Below, one piece after another: positions 51,088 through 59,986 of a DNA stretch of 64,000 nt. The translations under genes were made by a program, and so were the position numbers. Within the stretch, counting starts at the first letter, position 1, and each line of letters opens with the position of its first letter. The notes below the pieces were generated by a model that was given only the letters and a program-made list of their open reading frames with translations, searched no databases and had not been told where the DNA came from. The DNA comes from Alkalibacterium pelagium (GTDB lineage Bacteria > Bacillota > Bacilli > Lactobacillales > Carnobacteriaceae_A). The stretch covers positions 31,933 to 95,932 of the forward strand of contig NZ_FNZU01000011.1 in the NCBI RefSeq assembly GCF_900109325.1, given 5' to 3'.

Positions 51088-51400
51088 AATGCTCCCCTTA
51101 TCCTATGGAATACTTAGCAATCTTAACCGTTTGTCACCACTTTTTTTTGCCAGCTTGTTATTTAAGTAAACTTACTTTTTGATTATACCTTCATCCTTAG
51201 AGACTAAACTATTCTCTTGAATTATTTTACTGATTCAGCTATAGGATCGTGTTCAGCTATTTAACACCCTGCAGAAGCAGCAGCCAGAACCTTGTCGCTG
51301 AAAAGCAACCTATTTGTTATCTGTTTAGTGCATGATGCAGCTTCGACACCTATATAATATTCAGCTTTCTTTTACTATACCAAAAAACTGGAGCGGGTAA
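51088..51400. other. Spacer upstream of fumC
   Basis: About 310 bases without a gene. It should hold the fumC promoter; no good -35/-10 pair was found. It is AT-rich with several short A or T runs. Confidence 0.4.
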
Positions 51401-51456
51401 AGAAAAAATAAGCCTTCTCCTGAGTCACCCCAACCGGTGATAAAAAAGAAGGCTTA
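51401..51456 (-). terminator. Terminator of the uracil permease gene
   Basis: ATAAGCCTTCT (51407-51417) pairs with AGAAGGCTTAT (51446-51456); an inner TCACC/GGTGA stem closes the loop and six T follow on the minus strand. It is about 120 bases behind the stop. Confidence 0.85.
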
Positions 51457-51578
51457 TGAATTTATTTTTCAATTGCAAGTCATCTTCCATCCGATCCCCA
51501 TCAGAAGACAGAAGCTGCCGAGTACGTCATTTCGGCATAAGAATACGTTCATAGTTCAGGTTAACTGATAGCCGTTCA

Positions 51579-52874
51579 TTACACTTCCGGATCGTATTCT
51601 GCTTCCTGTTTAGGAAGGATGATATTTAAGATGATCCCGACAATCGCGCTCAAGGCCGTTCCAGATAGAGTGACGAACCCGGCAATGTCGAACACTGCTC
51701 CGCCTAAACCAACAACGAGCATTGAGCTGGCAATGATCAGGTTTCTCGACTGGTTGAAGTCAACTTTATCTTCGATCATAACTTTCAGCCCGTTACTTGC
51801 AATGACCCCATAGAGCAGGATAGACATGCCTCCCAGAACTGCATCTGGAATGGTCGAGATCAGTGCTGTGAATTTACCCATGAAGCTCAGGAAGATAGCG
51901 ATCAGTGCAGCATTTCTTATGACTGATACTGAGGCAATTCTTGTCATACCGATGACTCCGGTGTTCTCACCATACGTGGTGTTCGCCGGGCCTCCGAAGA
52001 AGGCAGAAACAGCTGTGGCAGCTCCGTCACCAATCAGTGTGCGCTTCAGTCCAGGCTCTTTGAGAAATTCACGGTCACATATTTTTCCAAGTACAGAGTG
52101 GTCCCCGATGTGCTCCGCAACCGTAACTAAAACGATCGGCAGCAGGGCCCACGTCTCAGGACCGAAGTAGAAAGTGTAGCTGTTGAATGTATCTGTTTCA
52201 AATGGCAGATAGAGCTGCGGCATGGCGAACCAGTTAGCTTCAGCTACTGGAGTGAAATCGACGACTCCAAGCATGACTGCAATGATATATCCGCCTGCGA
52301 TACCCGTCAGGAATGGGATGATTTTGAAGAAGCCTTTTCCGTAAGTATTGACGAAAGCCGTAATTAGAAATGTTGCGATAGCTACGAAAATCGTACGCCA
52401 GTCTGCATCCATGACAAAGCCTGCGCTCGTCACTGCGTTGCCTGCAAGTCCGAGTCCGATAACGATGATCATTGGACCGATAACGATCGGAGGCAGGATT
52501 TTATCTACCCAGGATGTTCCCGTATAGCGGATGACACCGGCCAGCATGATATAAATGAGACCGACCATCACGACTCCGGTCTGGGCTGCACTGATGTCTC
52601 CCCCCATCTGATCCATAGCGATCTGCATGGCTGCGATATAGGCGAATGATGAACCGAGGTAAACCGGCACTTTAGCCCGAGTCGCGATCTGATAAATGAT
52701 TGTTCCTACTCCACTCGCAAGAAGTGCGACAGAAACAGGCATGTTAAGTAAGATAGGCACCAGGATCGTTGCTCCAAACATTGCAAACACATGCTGAAGG
52801 CTGAGCAGGATACCTTTCAGTGGAGCTGGCCTTGCCTCCACATCTAAAATCAATGGTCTTTGTTGTATTGCCAT
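51579..52874 (-). CDS. pyrP: Uracil permease (NCS2 family)
   Basis: Proton-coupled uracil uptake protein, 431 residues with about 12-14 hydrophobic segments. FAMFGATILVPILL, the substrate region VAEHIGDHSVLGKICDREFL (with the conserved Glu and His) and FFGGPANTTYGENTGVIGMT are typical of UraA/PyrP. The leader carries a PyrR binding loop and an attenuator, which supports uracil rather than xanthine as substrate. The gene stands alone; the remaining pyr genes are not in the window. Confidence 0.95.
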   Translation of the reverse strand: MAIQQRPLILDVEARPAPLKGILLSLQHVFAMFGATILVPILLNMPVSVALLASGVGTIIYQIATRAKVPVYLGSSFAYIAAMQIAMDQMGGDISAAQTGVVMVGLIYIMLAGVIRYTGTSWVDKILPPIVIGPMIIVIGLGLAGNAVTSAGFVMDADWRTIFVAIATFLITAFVNTYGKGFFKIIPFLTGIAGGYIIAVMLGVVDFTPVAEANWFAMPQLYLPFETDTFNSYTFYFGPETWALLPIVLVTVAEHIGDHSVLGKICDREFLKEPGLKRTLIGDGAATAVSAFFGGPANTTYGENTGVIGMTRIASVSVIRNAALIAIFLSFMGKFTALISTIPDAVLGGMSILLYGVIASNGLKVMIEDKVDFNQSRNLIIASSMLVVGLGGAVFDIAGFVTLSGTALSAIVGIILNIILPKQEAEYDPEV

Positions 52875-52902
52875 AACTTATCGTCCCTTTCTCCTTGTTT
52901 TT

Positions 52903-52945
52903 GGGCATAAAAAAATGCCCTTTACATAATGCAAAAGGACCTTTA
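52903..52945 (-). promoter_or_regulatory. Attenuator in the pyrP leader
   Basis: On the minus strand CCTTTTGCA pairs with TGTAAAGG (one bulge) and is followed by GGGCAT and seven T. GGGCAT can also pair with ATGCCC (52903-52920). It is the terminator half of a PyrR-type attenuation system. Confidence 0.7.
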
Positions 52946-53047
52946 GATAAGATGGAACCCATGTGTTTCCTGAACAGTTCTCTCACCAGACCTGGCTATT
53001 GAGTGTCCACCGGAAACGGCTGGATATAAAATTTTTTCCATCCTTTT

Positions 53048-53063
53048 CTACCTCTCTGGATAG
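53048..53063 (-). promoter_or_regulatory. PyrR-binding loop
   Basis: The transcript reads CTATCCAGAGAGGTAG followed by AAAAGG, matching the PyrR binding consensus (TCCAGAGAGG between short complementary arms). UMP-bound PyrR should hold this loop and favour termination downstream. Confidence 0.85.
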
Positions 53064-53086
53064 AGTTAAAGGAGCTTTGCTTTAAA

Positions 53087-53116
53087 TAGTGTACCAGTAC
53101 ACTAATGGAATTGCAA
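53087..53116 (-). promoter_or_regulatory. pyrP promoter overlapping an 18-bp palindrome
   Basis: Minus strand TTGCAA (complement of 53111-53116), 17 bases, TACACT (53088-53093). TAGTGTAC-ca-GTACACTA (53087-53104) is a perfect inverted repeat over the -10. It lies between the divergent pyrP and MFS genes and may be an operator for either. Confidence 0.7.
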
Positions 53117-53151
53117 CTCTTATTTTCATATCTGCCATAGCCCCTGTCCCT

Positions 53152-53180
53152 TTGCTTTACTTACTCAAAATCAGTATACT
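53152..53180 (+). promoter_or_regulatory. Promoter of the MFS gene
   Basis: TTGCTT (53152-53157), 17 bases, TATACT (53175-53180), 37 bases before the chosen start codon. AGAGGGA lies about nine bases before that ATG. Confidence 0.7.
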
Positions 53181-53217
53181 GATTCTTAAGACTGATTTGA
53201 AAAGAGGGACGATACAT

Positions 53218-54456
53218 ATGACGAAAGCGTCTGAATCTCTAAAACACTGGCTGGTCCTGGCTGTCAGCTGCGGGCTGTCCTCCAGTGCGATCGGCATCAA
53301 TTTAAATGTAATCGGGGTATTCTATACACCTGTATCTGAAAGCCTTAATATATATCGTGGCACATTTGCGATGCATGCCACGCTTTCATCTCTTGCTTTA
53401 GCATTTATTTCTTTATACTTTGCTCCCTTACTTAACCGGTTCGGATGGAAGCCTCTGCTGACCGGTGCTGTTACCCTAGCTTCGGTATCTACTATCCTCA
53501 TGGCCTTCACACGAACGATGTGGGTGTTCTACGTTCTTGGTGTATTGAGAGGGATTGGAGCCGGCCTGTATGCTATGGTGCCCTTGTCACTTATTGTGAA
53601 TAACTGGTTCGAAAAGAAAAAGGGCCTGGCCATGAGTCTGTCCTTCGGTTTCAGCGGTATCGCGGGAGCGATATTTTCTCCCGTCTTCACGTCGCTGATT
53701 CAGACCATTGGCTGGGAAAACAGCTTCATCGTTATGGGCCTGCTGATGTTCGTTCTGGCGCTTCCGGCTATACTCTACCGGTACTCTCTGAACCCTAAAG
53801 ATGATGGCTACCTTCCTTACGGCTACGATCCTGAAGAAGAGGAGCAGAGGAAAGTAATCAAGAAAGCGAACTGGAGCACCTTTTCCTTTACACAGTCCTC
53901 TTTCCTGCTCGTCCTGCTTATCGGCCTTCTGCATACATCGATTACCGGGGTATCTCAGCACCTGCCTGGTTTTGCAGAGACAAATTTCCTGTCCTCGCAA
54001 GTGGGAGGGGTCATGCTGTCAGCTGTCATGGTTGGAAACATCACATTCAAGCTGATTATCGGAGCAGTCAGTGATGTTTTAGGCATCGTAAGATCCACTA
54101 TTCTTATGATCGCCATCAACATCGTCGGCATCCTTATTCTGTTATTATTCACCCATCCAGCTGCTCAGATTTTCGGGTCCTTTGTTTTCGGATCGGTTTT
54201 CTCCGTCCCGGCAGTCGCCTTGCCCCTGCTGACTACTGAATTTTTCGGAAGAGAACTTTATGTACGGATCTATCCGATCCTGTCTTTCGTCTCAGGGATC
54301 GGTGGAGCGTTATCCATGGCTGTCGTAGGATATGTCTTCGACTTTACCGGATCATACGCACCAGCTTTCTACACAGCTTTGCTTTTTCATGGGCTCAACA
54401 TCGCCTTCCTCCTGACCGCTCGTCAACTGACTCTCAAGGAGAGCCCTGCATCGTAG
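53218..54456 (+). CDS. Major facilitator superfamily transporter
   Basis: Membrane carrier of 412 residues with twelve hydrophobic segments in two halves around the acidic loop DDGYLPYGYDPEEEE. The motif between segments 2 and 3 reads FAPLLNRFGWKPLL, and GLRG-like VLRGIGAGLYAMVPLSLIVN follows. It resembles the CynX/oxalate-formate type group, but the substrate cannot be read from sequence. The frame extends 43 codons upstream through the promoter; the ATG at 53218 with AGAGGGA is the real start. It is the only plus-strand gene between rpoB and rplL. Confidence 0.9.
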   Translation: MTKASESLKHWLVLAVSCGLSSSAIGINLNVIGVFYTPVSESLNIYRGTFAMHATLSSLALAFISLYFAPLLNRFGWKPLLTGAVTLASVSTILMAFTRTMWVFYVLGVLRGIGAGLYAMVPLSLIVNNWFEKKKGLAMSLSFGFSGIAGAIFSPVFTSLIQTIGWENSFIVMGLLMFVLALPAILYRYSLNPKDDGYLPYGYDPEEEEQRKVIKKANWSTFSFTQSSFLLVLLIGLLHTSITGVSQHLPGFAETNFLSSQVGGVMLSAVMVGNITFKLIIGAVSDVLGIVRSTILMIAINIVGILILLLFTHPAAQIFGSFVFGSVFSVPAVALPLLTTEFFGRELYVRIYPILSFVSGIGGALSMAVVGYVFDFTGSYAPAFYTALLFHGLNIAFLLTARQLTLKESPAS

Positions 54457-54493
54457 ATAGACTATTTTATCGGTTCGAAGCTTATTTAAAAAT

Positions 54494-54556
54494 AAAAAAC
54501 CTGTGAACAGCTGACCGGATTCTTTCTAATCCGTTAGCTCTTCACAGGTTTTTTTA
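54494..54556. terminator. Bidirectional terminator
   Basis: AAAACCTGTGAA pairs with TTCACAGGTTTT, with GCTGACCGGAT/ATCCGTTAGC closing the inside; T runs on both sides. It ends both the MFS gene and the LURP-one gene. Confidence 0.9.
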
Positions 54557-54560
54557 TAGA

Positions 54561-55046
54561 TTAAGTTGAACTGTTTCCTCTAGCAGCCGATATGACACAG
54601 TCGATGACAATAACGACTCCCAGCAGAATTTCAAGATCATGTTCTTCATAGAGATTGATCTCATAAGCGTCTCCCCAGGAGAGCCACTTCTTATTGATGT
54701 CAGCAATCACACGGTCCTGTTTTTTAATAACATAGTCATGTGCGGTTACTGACCCTTCAATGTGCCAGTCCTGTCCGATGATCGAATAGTTATTGCGGAA
54801 AACCGCCCATTCTTTTTTTACTGTAGCCACTTTTTCATTGGCCATGAACAGATCGAATTCCGGAAGAAAGTTCCAGAGTTTCTGTTCAATATACACTACC
54901 TCGTTATTATGTTCATCATAGATGCGGAGCTTCTTGGCAAAAGTGAGAAACTCTCCTTCGACAAAATAACGATCTCTTCCGGCTTCATCTTTGACATAAA
55001 ACCGGTCTTTCAGTGACATGACCTGCTGCTTAATAAAGAAACGCAT
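54561..55046 (-). CDS. LURP-one/YxjI-related protein
   Basis: A 161-residue cytosolic protein of the LURP-one (tubby-like beta-barrel) family: MRFFIKQQVMSLKDRFYVKD and VEGEFLTFAKKLRIYDEHNN are typical, with repeated Trp/Phe strands and a hydrophobic helix near the end (LEILLGVVIVIDCVISAA). Members may bind membranes or lipids; no activity is proven. It follows the FtsW-like gene by 18 bases, so it is probably in the same operon. Confidence 0.85.
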   Translation of the reverse strand: MRFFIKQQVMSLKDRFYVKDEAGRDRYFVEGEFLTFAKKLRIYDEHNNEVVYIEQKLWNFLPEFDLFMANEKVATVKKEWAVFRNNYSIIGQDWHIEGSVTAHDYVIKKQDRVIADINKKWLSWGDAYEINLYEEHDLEILLGVVIVIDCVISAARGNSST

Positions 55047-55064
55047 GGCATCCAGCCCTCTCGT

Positions 55065-56228
55065 TTATGACTTATTAGCTTTGTCCTTATTATAATTGAT
55101 CCGTACAGAGACATTGGCAACCAGACCGATCGATGCAGACAGAACGATCATACTCGATCCACCATAACTGACGAAAGGAAAGGTCAGTCCTGTAATCGGC
55201 ATGATCCCGATCACGCCACCTAAATTGATGAAGGCCTGTACCATGAACATCGTTGCAATTCCTAAACTCAGAAGAGATTCAAATGACTGCTTGGACCGAA
55301 TCGCGGTAAGAAACATGCGTGATGCCATCAATGTAAAAGTTGAAAGCAGAACGAGGATTCCAATGAGGCCAAACTCTTCCCCTATAATCGCTACGATGAA
55401 GTCGGTATAAGGAAAGGGCAGGAATCCTGTCTTCTGCACACTGTTTCCGAATCCAACACCCATTAGCCCCCCTCGACTCAAAGCATAGTAGGAGTGGACC
55501 AGCTGCATGCCGGCACCTTCAGCTAATGTGAACGGATCCCAGAATCCCAGGAAACGATTATAGCGGTACTCATTCAGGAAGAACAGCCGCGTGCCGTACT
55601 GTCGGATCAGCTGAGACAACCCAAGCAGACCCATTACTCCGACCAGACCGAACCCGAATCCCAGTTTTGGTGAGACGCCGCTGGCAAAAATCATGATGGC
55701 CCCGATCAATACAATAATGAACGATGACCCCGTATCAGGCTGAATGTAAATAAACAGCACGATAAAGGAAACCAGTATCAGTGGTGCCACAATGGCATGG
55801 AAGAAATCTTCTGCAATTTTCCGCTGTTTTTTAGACAGAATATACGCCAGATACCAGATCACCATGAATTTGGCAAACTCTGCTGGCTGGATATTGAAGA
55901 AAGGCGTTTCGATCCATCGTCTCGCTCCATATATTTCTCTGCCGAAAATAAGCAGGACGAAGAGGGATGTCGCAGTAATGACGATTCCCCAGATAACTAA
56001 TTTCTTGTTCTTCAACCATTTGATCGGGAAAAAGAACGCTATTAAAAATACGACATAGCCAATCACTACATACATCGACTGCCTCGGCAGATAATGATGC
56101 GGGTTGCCATAATCCGTTAACGCGCTGTAACTACTGGCACTGTATACCATGATGACACTGAACAGCGTCAGGGCCAGATAGGGTAAAACAATCAGCTTAT
56201 CTACATATTTGATTCTATCGCGTAACAT
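55065..56228 (-). CDS. ftsW: FtsW-like SEDS peptidoglycan glycosyltransferase
   Basis: Membrane enzyme of the SEDS family, 387 residues with about ten hydrophobic segments. GARRWIETPFFNIQPAEFAK, the catalytic-loop Asp in IQPDTGSSFIIV, the extracytoplasmic FWDPF segment, and GLTFPFVSYGGSSM are conserved. The RYNRFLGFWDPF and GEEFGLIG patterns fit FtsW (septal) better than RodA, but the assignment between the two is by eye. It lies 29 bases behind a second SEDS gene. Confidence 0.85.
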   Translation of the reverse strand: MLRDRIKYVDKLIVLPYLALTLFSVIMVYSASSYSALTDYGNPHHYLPRQSMYVVIGYVVFLIAFFFPIKWLKNKKLVIWGIVITATSLFVLLIFGREIYGARRWIETPFFNIQPAEFAKFMVIWYLAYILSKKQRKIAEDFFHAIVAPLILVSFIVLFIYIQPDTGSSFIIVLIGAIMIFASGVSPKLGFGFGLVGVMGLLGLSQLIRQYGTRLFFLNEYRYNRFLGFWDPFTLAEGAGMQLVHSYYALSRGGLMGVGFGNSVQKTGFLPFPYTDFIVAIIGEEFGLIGILVLLSTFTLMASRMFLTAIRSKQSFESLLSLGIATMFMVQAFINLGGVIGIMPITGLTFPFVSYGGSSMIVLSASIGLVANVSVRINYNKDKANKS

Positions 56229-56257
56229 GTTGTCCGCCCTTTCCTGTTCTCAAGTTA

Positions 56258-57451
56258 TTACGATCCCGGATGGAACTCTTCCCCTTCTCCGGAGAAGAAG
56301 TAAGATTTATGATGGAAACGCATGGACATGATCAGCCCGATCCCCATCATATTACCGAGAAGTGATGACCCTCCTTGAGAGACAAACGGCAGTGGGATTC
56401 CTGTCATTGGCAGAAGCCCGATGTTCATCCCAATGTTTTCAAGCACGTGGAAGACGATCATCATAATGACCCCTGTTGCAATATAAGCATAAAACTCATT
56501 TTTAGTATCATACACGACTCTGATCATATGATAGACCAGAATGAAGTAGATGAATATCAGAAGGGCTCCCCCGGCAAAACCGAAGTTTTCTCCGATCGTC
56601 GCAAATATCATATCGGACTCTCTAACTGGAACATACACTTCACTCACACCGAATCCTTTTCCGAATACGCCGCCTGACCCTATCGCTTTGAAGGTCTGTA
56701 CGATCTGATATGAGGTGTCGCTGGCTCCTTGATGAGGGTTCAGCCACGTATCGATACGGGCAAACTGATAAGGTCTGAACAGACCCGTATTCAGCAGAAA
56801 TTCTCTATTATAGACAACGAGTAAAATTAAAGTGATCCCGACAGTCGATACCAATAGAAAGACTGGAAGCAGGATCTGCCACTTTATCCCGGACAGGAGC
56901 ACTACACCTATCAGCATGGCCAGATAAACGAGTGCAGTCCCCAAGTCTCTCTGCATGAATACGATCACGACAGGGACAAGTCCGATAACGGCCAGTTTAC
57001 CAATCAGCAGAAAATCTGTCTGGTATTCACGCACGCGGTAAACACTGTTATGCTTGGTTATCGTTTTGGCGAGCATGAGAATATAAGGGATCTTAACAAA
57101 TTCGGATGGCTGAACAGTACCTATAGGTCCTAATGTGACCCATCTGTTTCCTCCAGTTTTTGCAGCAATCTCTCTATCATAAAAGACTAAAGTCAGAAGT
57201 AAAATAATTAGACCGGCAATATAGAGATAAGTAGTCATTTTCCAGAGCTGTTCTGAATCGAACTGCATGATGACCAGGACAGCGATCGTTCCAATTCCGT
57301 ACCAGGCGATCTGCCTGACGGTCATTCCGATGGATCCATCCTGAATCAGGACCGTAGTCGAATAGAGGGATAAGATACTGATGATGGCCAGCAACATGAC
57401 CGACAAGATCACGCCATAATCTATACGCTGAGGATATTTTTCATTGTTCAT
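56258..57451 (-). CDS. rodA: RodA-like SEDS peptidoglycan glycosyltransferase
   Basis: SEDS enzyme for lateral wall synthesis with a partner class B PBP, 397 residues. GGNRWVTLGPIGTVQPSEFV, the catalytic Asp in FMQRDLGTALVYLA and the GIPLPFVSQGGSSL end are intact; the latter and the long FARIDTWLNPHQGASDTSYQ loop are RodA-type. The ATG at 57449-57451 with AAAGGA is chosen over one 18 bases upstream. Tandem rodA-ftsW next to rplL is an unusual setting. Confidence 0.85.
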   Translation of the reverse strand: MNNEKYPQRIDYGVILSVMLLAIISILSLYSTTVLIQDGSIGMTVRQIAWYGIGTIAVLVIMQFDSEQLWKMTTYLYIAGLIILLLTLVFYDREIAAKTGGNRWVTLGPIGTVQPSEFVKIPYILMLAKTITKHNSVYRVREYQTDFLLIGKLAVIGLVPVVIVFMQRDLGTALVYLAMLIGVVLLSGIKWQILLPVFLLVSTVGITLILLVVYNREFLLNTGLFRPYQFARIDTWLNPHQGASDTSYQIVQTFKAIGSGGVFGKGFGVSEVYVPVRESDMIFATIGENFGFAGGALLIFIYFILVYHMIRVVYDTKNEFYAYIATGVIMMIVFHVLENIGMNIGLLPMTGIPLPFVSQGGSSLLGNMMGIGLIMSMRFHHKSYFFSGEGEEFHPGS

Positions 57452-57787
57452 AAGTTGCGTCCTTTCCATATTTTAAGTCGAAGTCTGATAAGCAATTGTT
57501 TCATCTGTTCAAAGACACATTTTATCAAATATACTTGCTTATTCCTATACAAACTTGAAAATGACACAAAATAGTAGAAACAGAAAAGTTTCACGTGCCG
57601 TTCAGCCTTGACAAGAAAACAGGAAATTTGCCCCGAATTGCTGTGACTCTAGCATTTTCAATGCGTAGAGACAGAGTATGCGGCAGAAGAGCATACTGCG
57701 CAATGGGTAAATTTATCTTTTTCTCGAAAGGCTGGCACGTTAAACTAGACAACACTTTAATAGTAGACTTTTATACTCAAACAGAAA
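57452..57787. other. Spacer between rplL and rodA
   Basis: About 335 bases without a convincing gene. An open frame of 79 codons on the plus strand (57595-57834) has no ribosome site and runs into the rplL terminator, so it is not called. The rodA promoter must lie here. Confidence 0.45.
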
Positions 57788-57825
57788 AACCCCTTCGTCA
57801 TAAACTAGTTACAACTAAAGGGGTT
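57788..57825 (-). terminator. Terminator of rplL
   Basis: AACCCCTT pairs with AAGGGGTT around a 22-base loop that folds on its own, with five T following on the minus strand. It separates rplJL from rodA. Confidence 0.85.
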
Positions 57826-57858
57826 CTGAACTGATTATTTAAATTTGTAGAGAGTTAA

Positions 57859-58224
57859 TTACTTAAGTTCTACAGAAGCTCCAGCTTCTTCAAGCTTAGC
57901 TTTAAGTTCTTCAGCTTCGTCTTTAGATACGCCTTCTTTAACTGCTGAAGGAGCTCCGTCTACTAATGCTTTAGCTTCTTTCAAGCCAAGACCAGTAGCT
58001 TCACGAACTGCTTTGATTACTTTGATTTTAGCTGAACCAGCTGATGCTAATTCTACTGTGAATTCAGTTTGTTCTGCTGCTCCACCGTCAGCTGCTCCCG
58101 CTGCTGCTACTGGTGCTGCTGCTTCAACGCCGAATTCTTCTTCGATCGCGCTTACTAAGTCGTTTAATTCTACGACAGTTGACTCTTTCAAGTCAGCAAT
58201 GATTTTTTCAATATCTAATGCCAT
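57859..58224 (-). CDS. rplL: 50S ribosomal protein L7/L12
   Basis: Stalk protein that recruits translation factors, 121 residues. The N-terminal dimer domain is [16 protein letters not shown], the hinge is an Ala/Gly-rich run, and the C-terminal domain holds [20 protein letters not shown]. It lies 94 bases behind rplJ. Confidence 0.99.
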   Translation of the reverse strand: MALDIEKIIADLKESTVVELNDLVSAIEEEFGVEAAAPVAAAGAADGGAAEQTEFTVELASAGSAKIKVIKAVREATGLGLKEAKALVDGAPSAVKEGVSKDEAEELKAKLEEAGASVELK

Positions 58225-58318
58225 TTTTGTTTTCCTCCATTTTAATTATATTAGTTGGTTTGCTTGTCAGCATGCTATACCAAGGTATAGGTTAAAACAA
58301 TTTGAATCGACTGCGTGT

Positions 58319-58828
58319 TTATGCAGCTTCTTCTTCTGCTTTTTTCTCTGCAACTGCTTTGACAGCCAATGCAGTATTTCGCATAGGTGCTTGTAGTACA
58401 GATAGCAGCATTGAAAGTAGGCCTTCGCGGCTTGGTAGTTTTGCGATTTTGTTGATTTGATCAACGTCAGCAACTTTACCTTCCAGGACCCCACCTTTAA
58501 TTTCAAGCGCTTCTGCATCTTTAGCAAATTCAGCGATGATTTTAGCAGGTGCTACGACTTCTTCGTTACTGAATGCTACAGCTGTAGGTCCTTTGAAGAC
58601 ATCTTCCATTCCTTCCAGGCCAGCAGCTTCAGCCGCACGACGAAGCATAGTGTTTTTCAGTACGCGCATTTCGATTCCTGCGTCACGTAATTGCTTACGC
58701 AGTTCAGTCACCTGGCCTACTGTCAAACCACGGTAGTCTACTACGACTACTGCTTGTGCATCTTCGAATTTCTTAGTCAGTTCATTAACTAATTCTTCTT
58801 TTTTTGCAATGACACTTGCTTTACTCAT
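58319..58828 (-). CDS. rplJ: 50S ribosomal protein L10
   Basis: Stalk base protein that anchors L7/L12 dimers, 169 residues. [20 protein letters not shown] and [17 protein letters not shown] are conserved. The C-terminal helix binds L7/L12. The leader upstream carries the L10(L12)4 regulatory element. Confidence 0.98.
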   Translation of the reverse strand: MSKASVIAKKEELVNELTKKFEDAQAVVVVDYRGLTVGQVTELRKQLRDAGIEMRVLKNTMLRRAAEAAGLEGMEDVFKGPTAVAFSNEEVVAPAKIIAEFAKDAEALEIKGGVLEGKVADVDQINKIAKLPSREGLLSMLLSVLQAPMRNTALAVKAVAEKKAEEEAA

Positions 58829-58901
58829 TGATGTTTCACCTCCTGATCGATTGAAATGAGGATTGTTTTTAACTTTCCACCCTTTAAGGAACGAAGCGTA
58901 T

Positions 58902-59095
58902 AAAAAAACCCCATGTCACCGTAGACATAGAGGGAGTGTAAATTGACTGTTCATCACTTTATCCTCGGTATGATATTAAGGCCAGAGCCACATACTGTCT
59001 TCGGTATTATCCAGTCATTCAGCCTGCCGTTTAGACAAAGGACTGCCTGACTTTCATTCATCAATGCATATTCAATTAAGTTTAATTCCTTAACC
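58902..59095 (-). ncRNA. L10 leader with terminator
   Basis: The leader of rplJL (transcript from about 59095) contains structured stems and ends in a terminator: CCC..ATGTC pairs with GACAT..GGGG, followed by seven T (58902-58934). This is the position and form of the ribosomal L10 leader in Firmicutes, where L10-L12 binding promotes termination. The upstream stem boundaries are approximate. Confidence 0.75.
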
Positions 59096-59130
59096 TGCAT
59101 AAGTATAGCAAGCTATGTTATGCAGGTCAA
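59093..59130 (-). promoter_or_regulatory. rplJL promoter inside a large palindrome
   Basis: Minus strand TTGACC (complement of 59125-59130), 17 bases, TATACT (59102-59107). ACCTGCATAA (59093-59102) and TTATGCAGGT (59118-59127) are perfect 10-bp arms and ATAGC-aa-GCTAT lies inside, so the whole spacer and -10 can form a cruciform. Confidence 0.7.
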
Positions 59131-59146
59131 GAGAATTCAACAATTT

Positions 59147-59842
59147 TTATTTAAGAACTGTACTGTTGTCCACTTTGACACCAGGACCGAACGTGCTTGC
59201 TACTGCCATGTTCTTGATGTAAACACCTTTAGAACTTGCAGGTTTAGCTTTTACGATCACGTCGTGAAGTGCTGCCAAGTTTTCTTTCAGCTTGTCCGTA
59301 TCGAATGACACTTTTCCGATTGGAACGTGTACATTTGACTGACGGTCAACACGGTAAGTGACTTGTCCAGCTTTGATGTCGTTAACAGCTTTAGCAACAT
59401 CTGGTGTTACTGTTCCTGTTTTAGGGTTAGGCATTAAACCTTTAGGTCCTAAGACACGTCCAAGTTTACCTACTTCAGCCATCATATCAGGTGCAGCAAC
59501 GACAACGTCGAAGTCCAGCCATCCACCTTGTACTTTTTCAACTAGATCGCTGTCACCTACGAAGTCTGCTCCTGCTTCTTCAGCAGCTTTAGCAGCGTCT
59601 CCTTTAGCGAATACGATCACAGTTTGAGTTTTACCAGTACCATGCGGCAATACCATTGCGCCACGGATCTGCTGGTCAGCTTGTTTAGGGTCGACACCTA
59701 GTCTGTAAGCTACTTCGATAGTAGCGTCGAAACCAGCGTAGTCGATTTCTTTAACTAATTCTAATGCTTCAGTTGCATCATATTGTTTCTCGCGGTCTAC
59801 TTTTTCCAAAGCAGCTACGAATTTTTTGCTCTTTTTAGCCAT
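59147..59842 (-). CDS. rplA: 50S ribosomal protein L1
   Basis: L1-stalk protein for E-site tRNA release, 231 residues. It has [20 protein letters not shown], the signature [19 protein letters not shown] and [18 protein letters not shown]. In many bacteria L1 represses its own operon through an mRNA copy of its rRNA site. It follows rplK after a 144-base structured gap. Confidence 0.98.
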   Translation of the reverse strand: MAKKSKKFVAALEKVDREKQYDATEALELVKEIDYAGFDATIEVAYRLGVDPKQADQQIRGAMVLPHGTGKTQTVIVFAKGDAAKAAEEAGADFVGDSDLVEKVQGGWLDFDVVVAAPDMMAEVGKLGRVLGPKGLMPNPKTGTVTPDVAKAVNDIKAGQVTYRVDRQSNVHVPIGKVSFDTDKLKENLAALHDVIVKAKPASSKGVYIKNMAVASTFGPGVKVDNSTVLK

Positions 59843-59892
59843 TATTTTTTTCCTCCTTGTTGTGGTATTAGCGGTTTAACCTCCCACTTGAT

Positions 59893-59962
59893 CTCCGCAA
59901 AAGCAATGAGACATAATCTCATGTACTTAGTTGAAAAGCTGGGCTTTTCTCAGGTTGCGGAG
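59893..59962 (-). ncRNA. Three-way-junction RNA between rplK and rplA
   Basis: An 8-bp outer stem, CTCCGCAA (59893-59900) with TTGCGGAG (59955-59962), encloses two hairpins: ATGAGA/TCTCAT (59906-59911, 59917-59922) and GAAAAGC/GCTTTTC (59933-59939, 59943-59949). No T run follows. It may be an L1 autoregulatory site or a processing site; neither is proven. Confidence 0.6.
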
Positions 59963-59986
59963 GCAGCAAGCAATGGGGTGAATTCA

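Noticed and set aside
51619..52170. Long plus-strand frames opposite pyrP
   Set aside because: Antisense shadows of membrane-protein coding sequence without ribosome sites.
57595..57834. 79-codon open frame on the plus strand between rodA and rplL
   Set aside because: No ribosome site, odd composition, and it overlaps the rplL terminator on the other strand.
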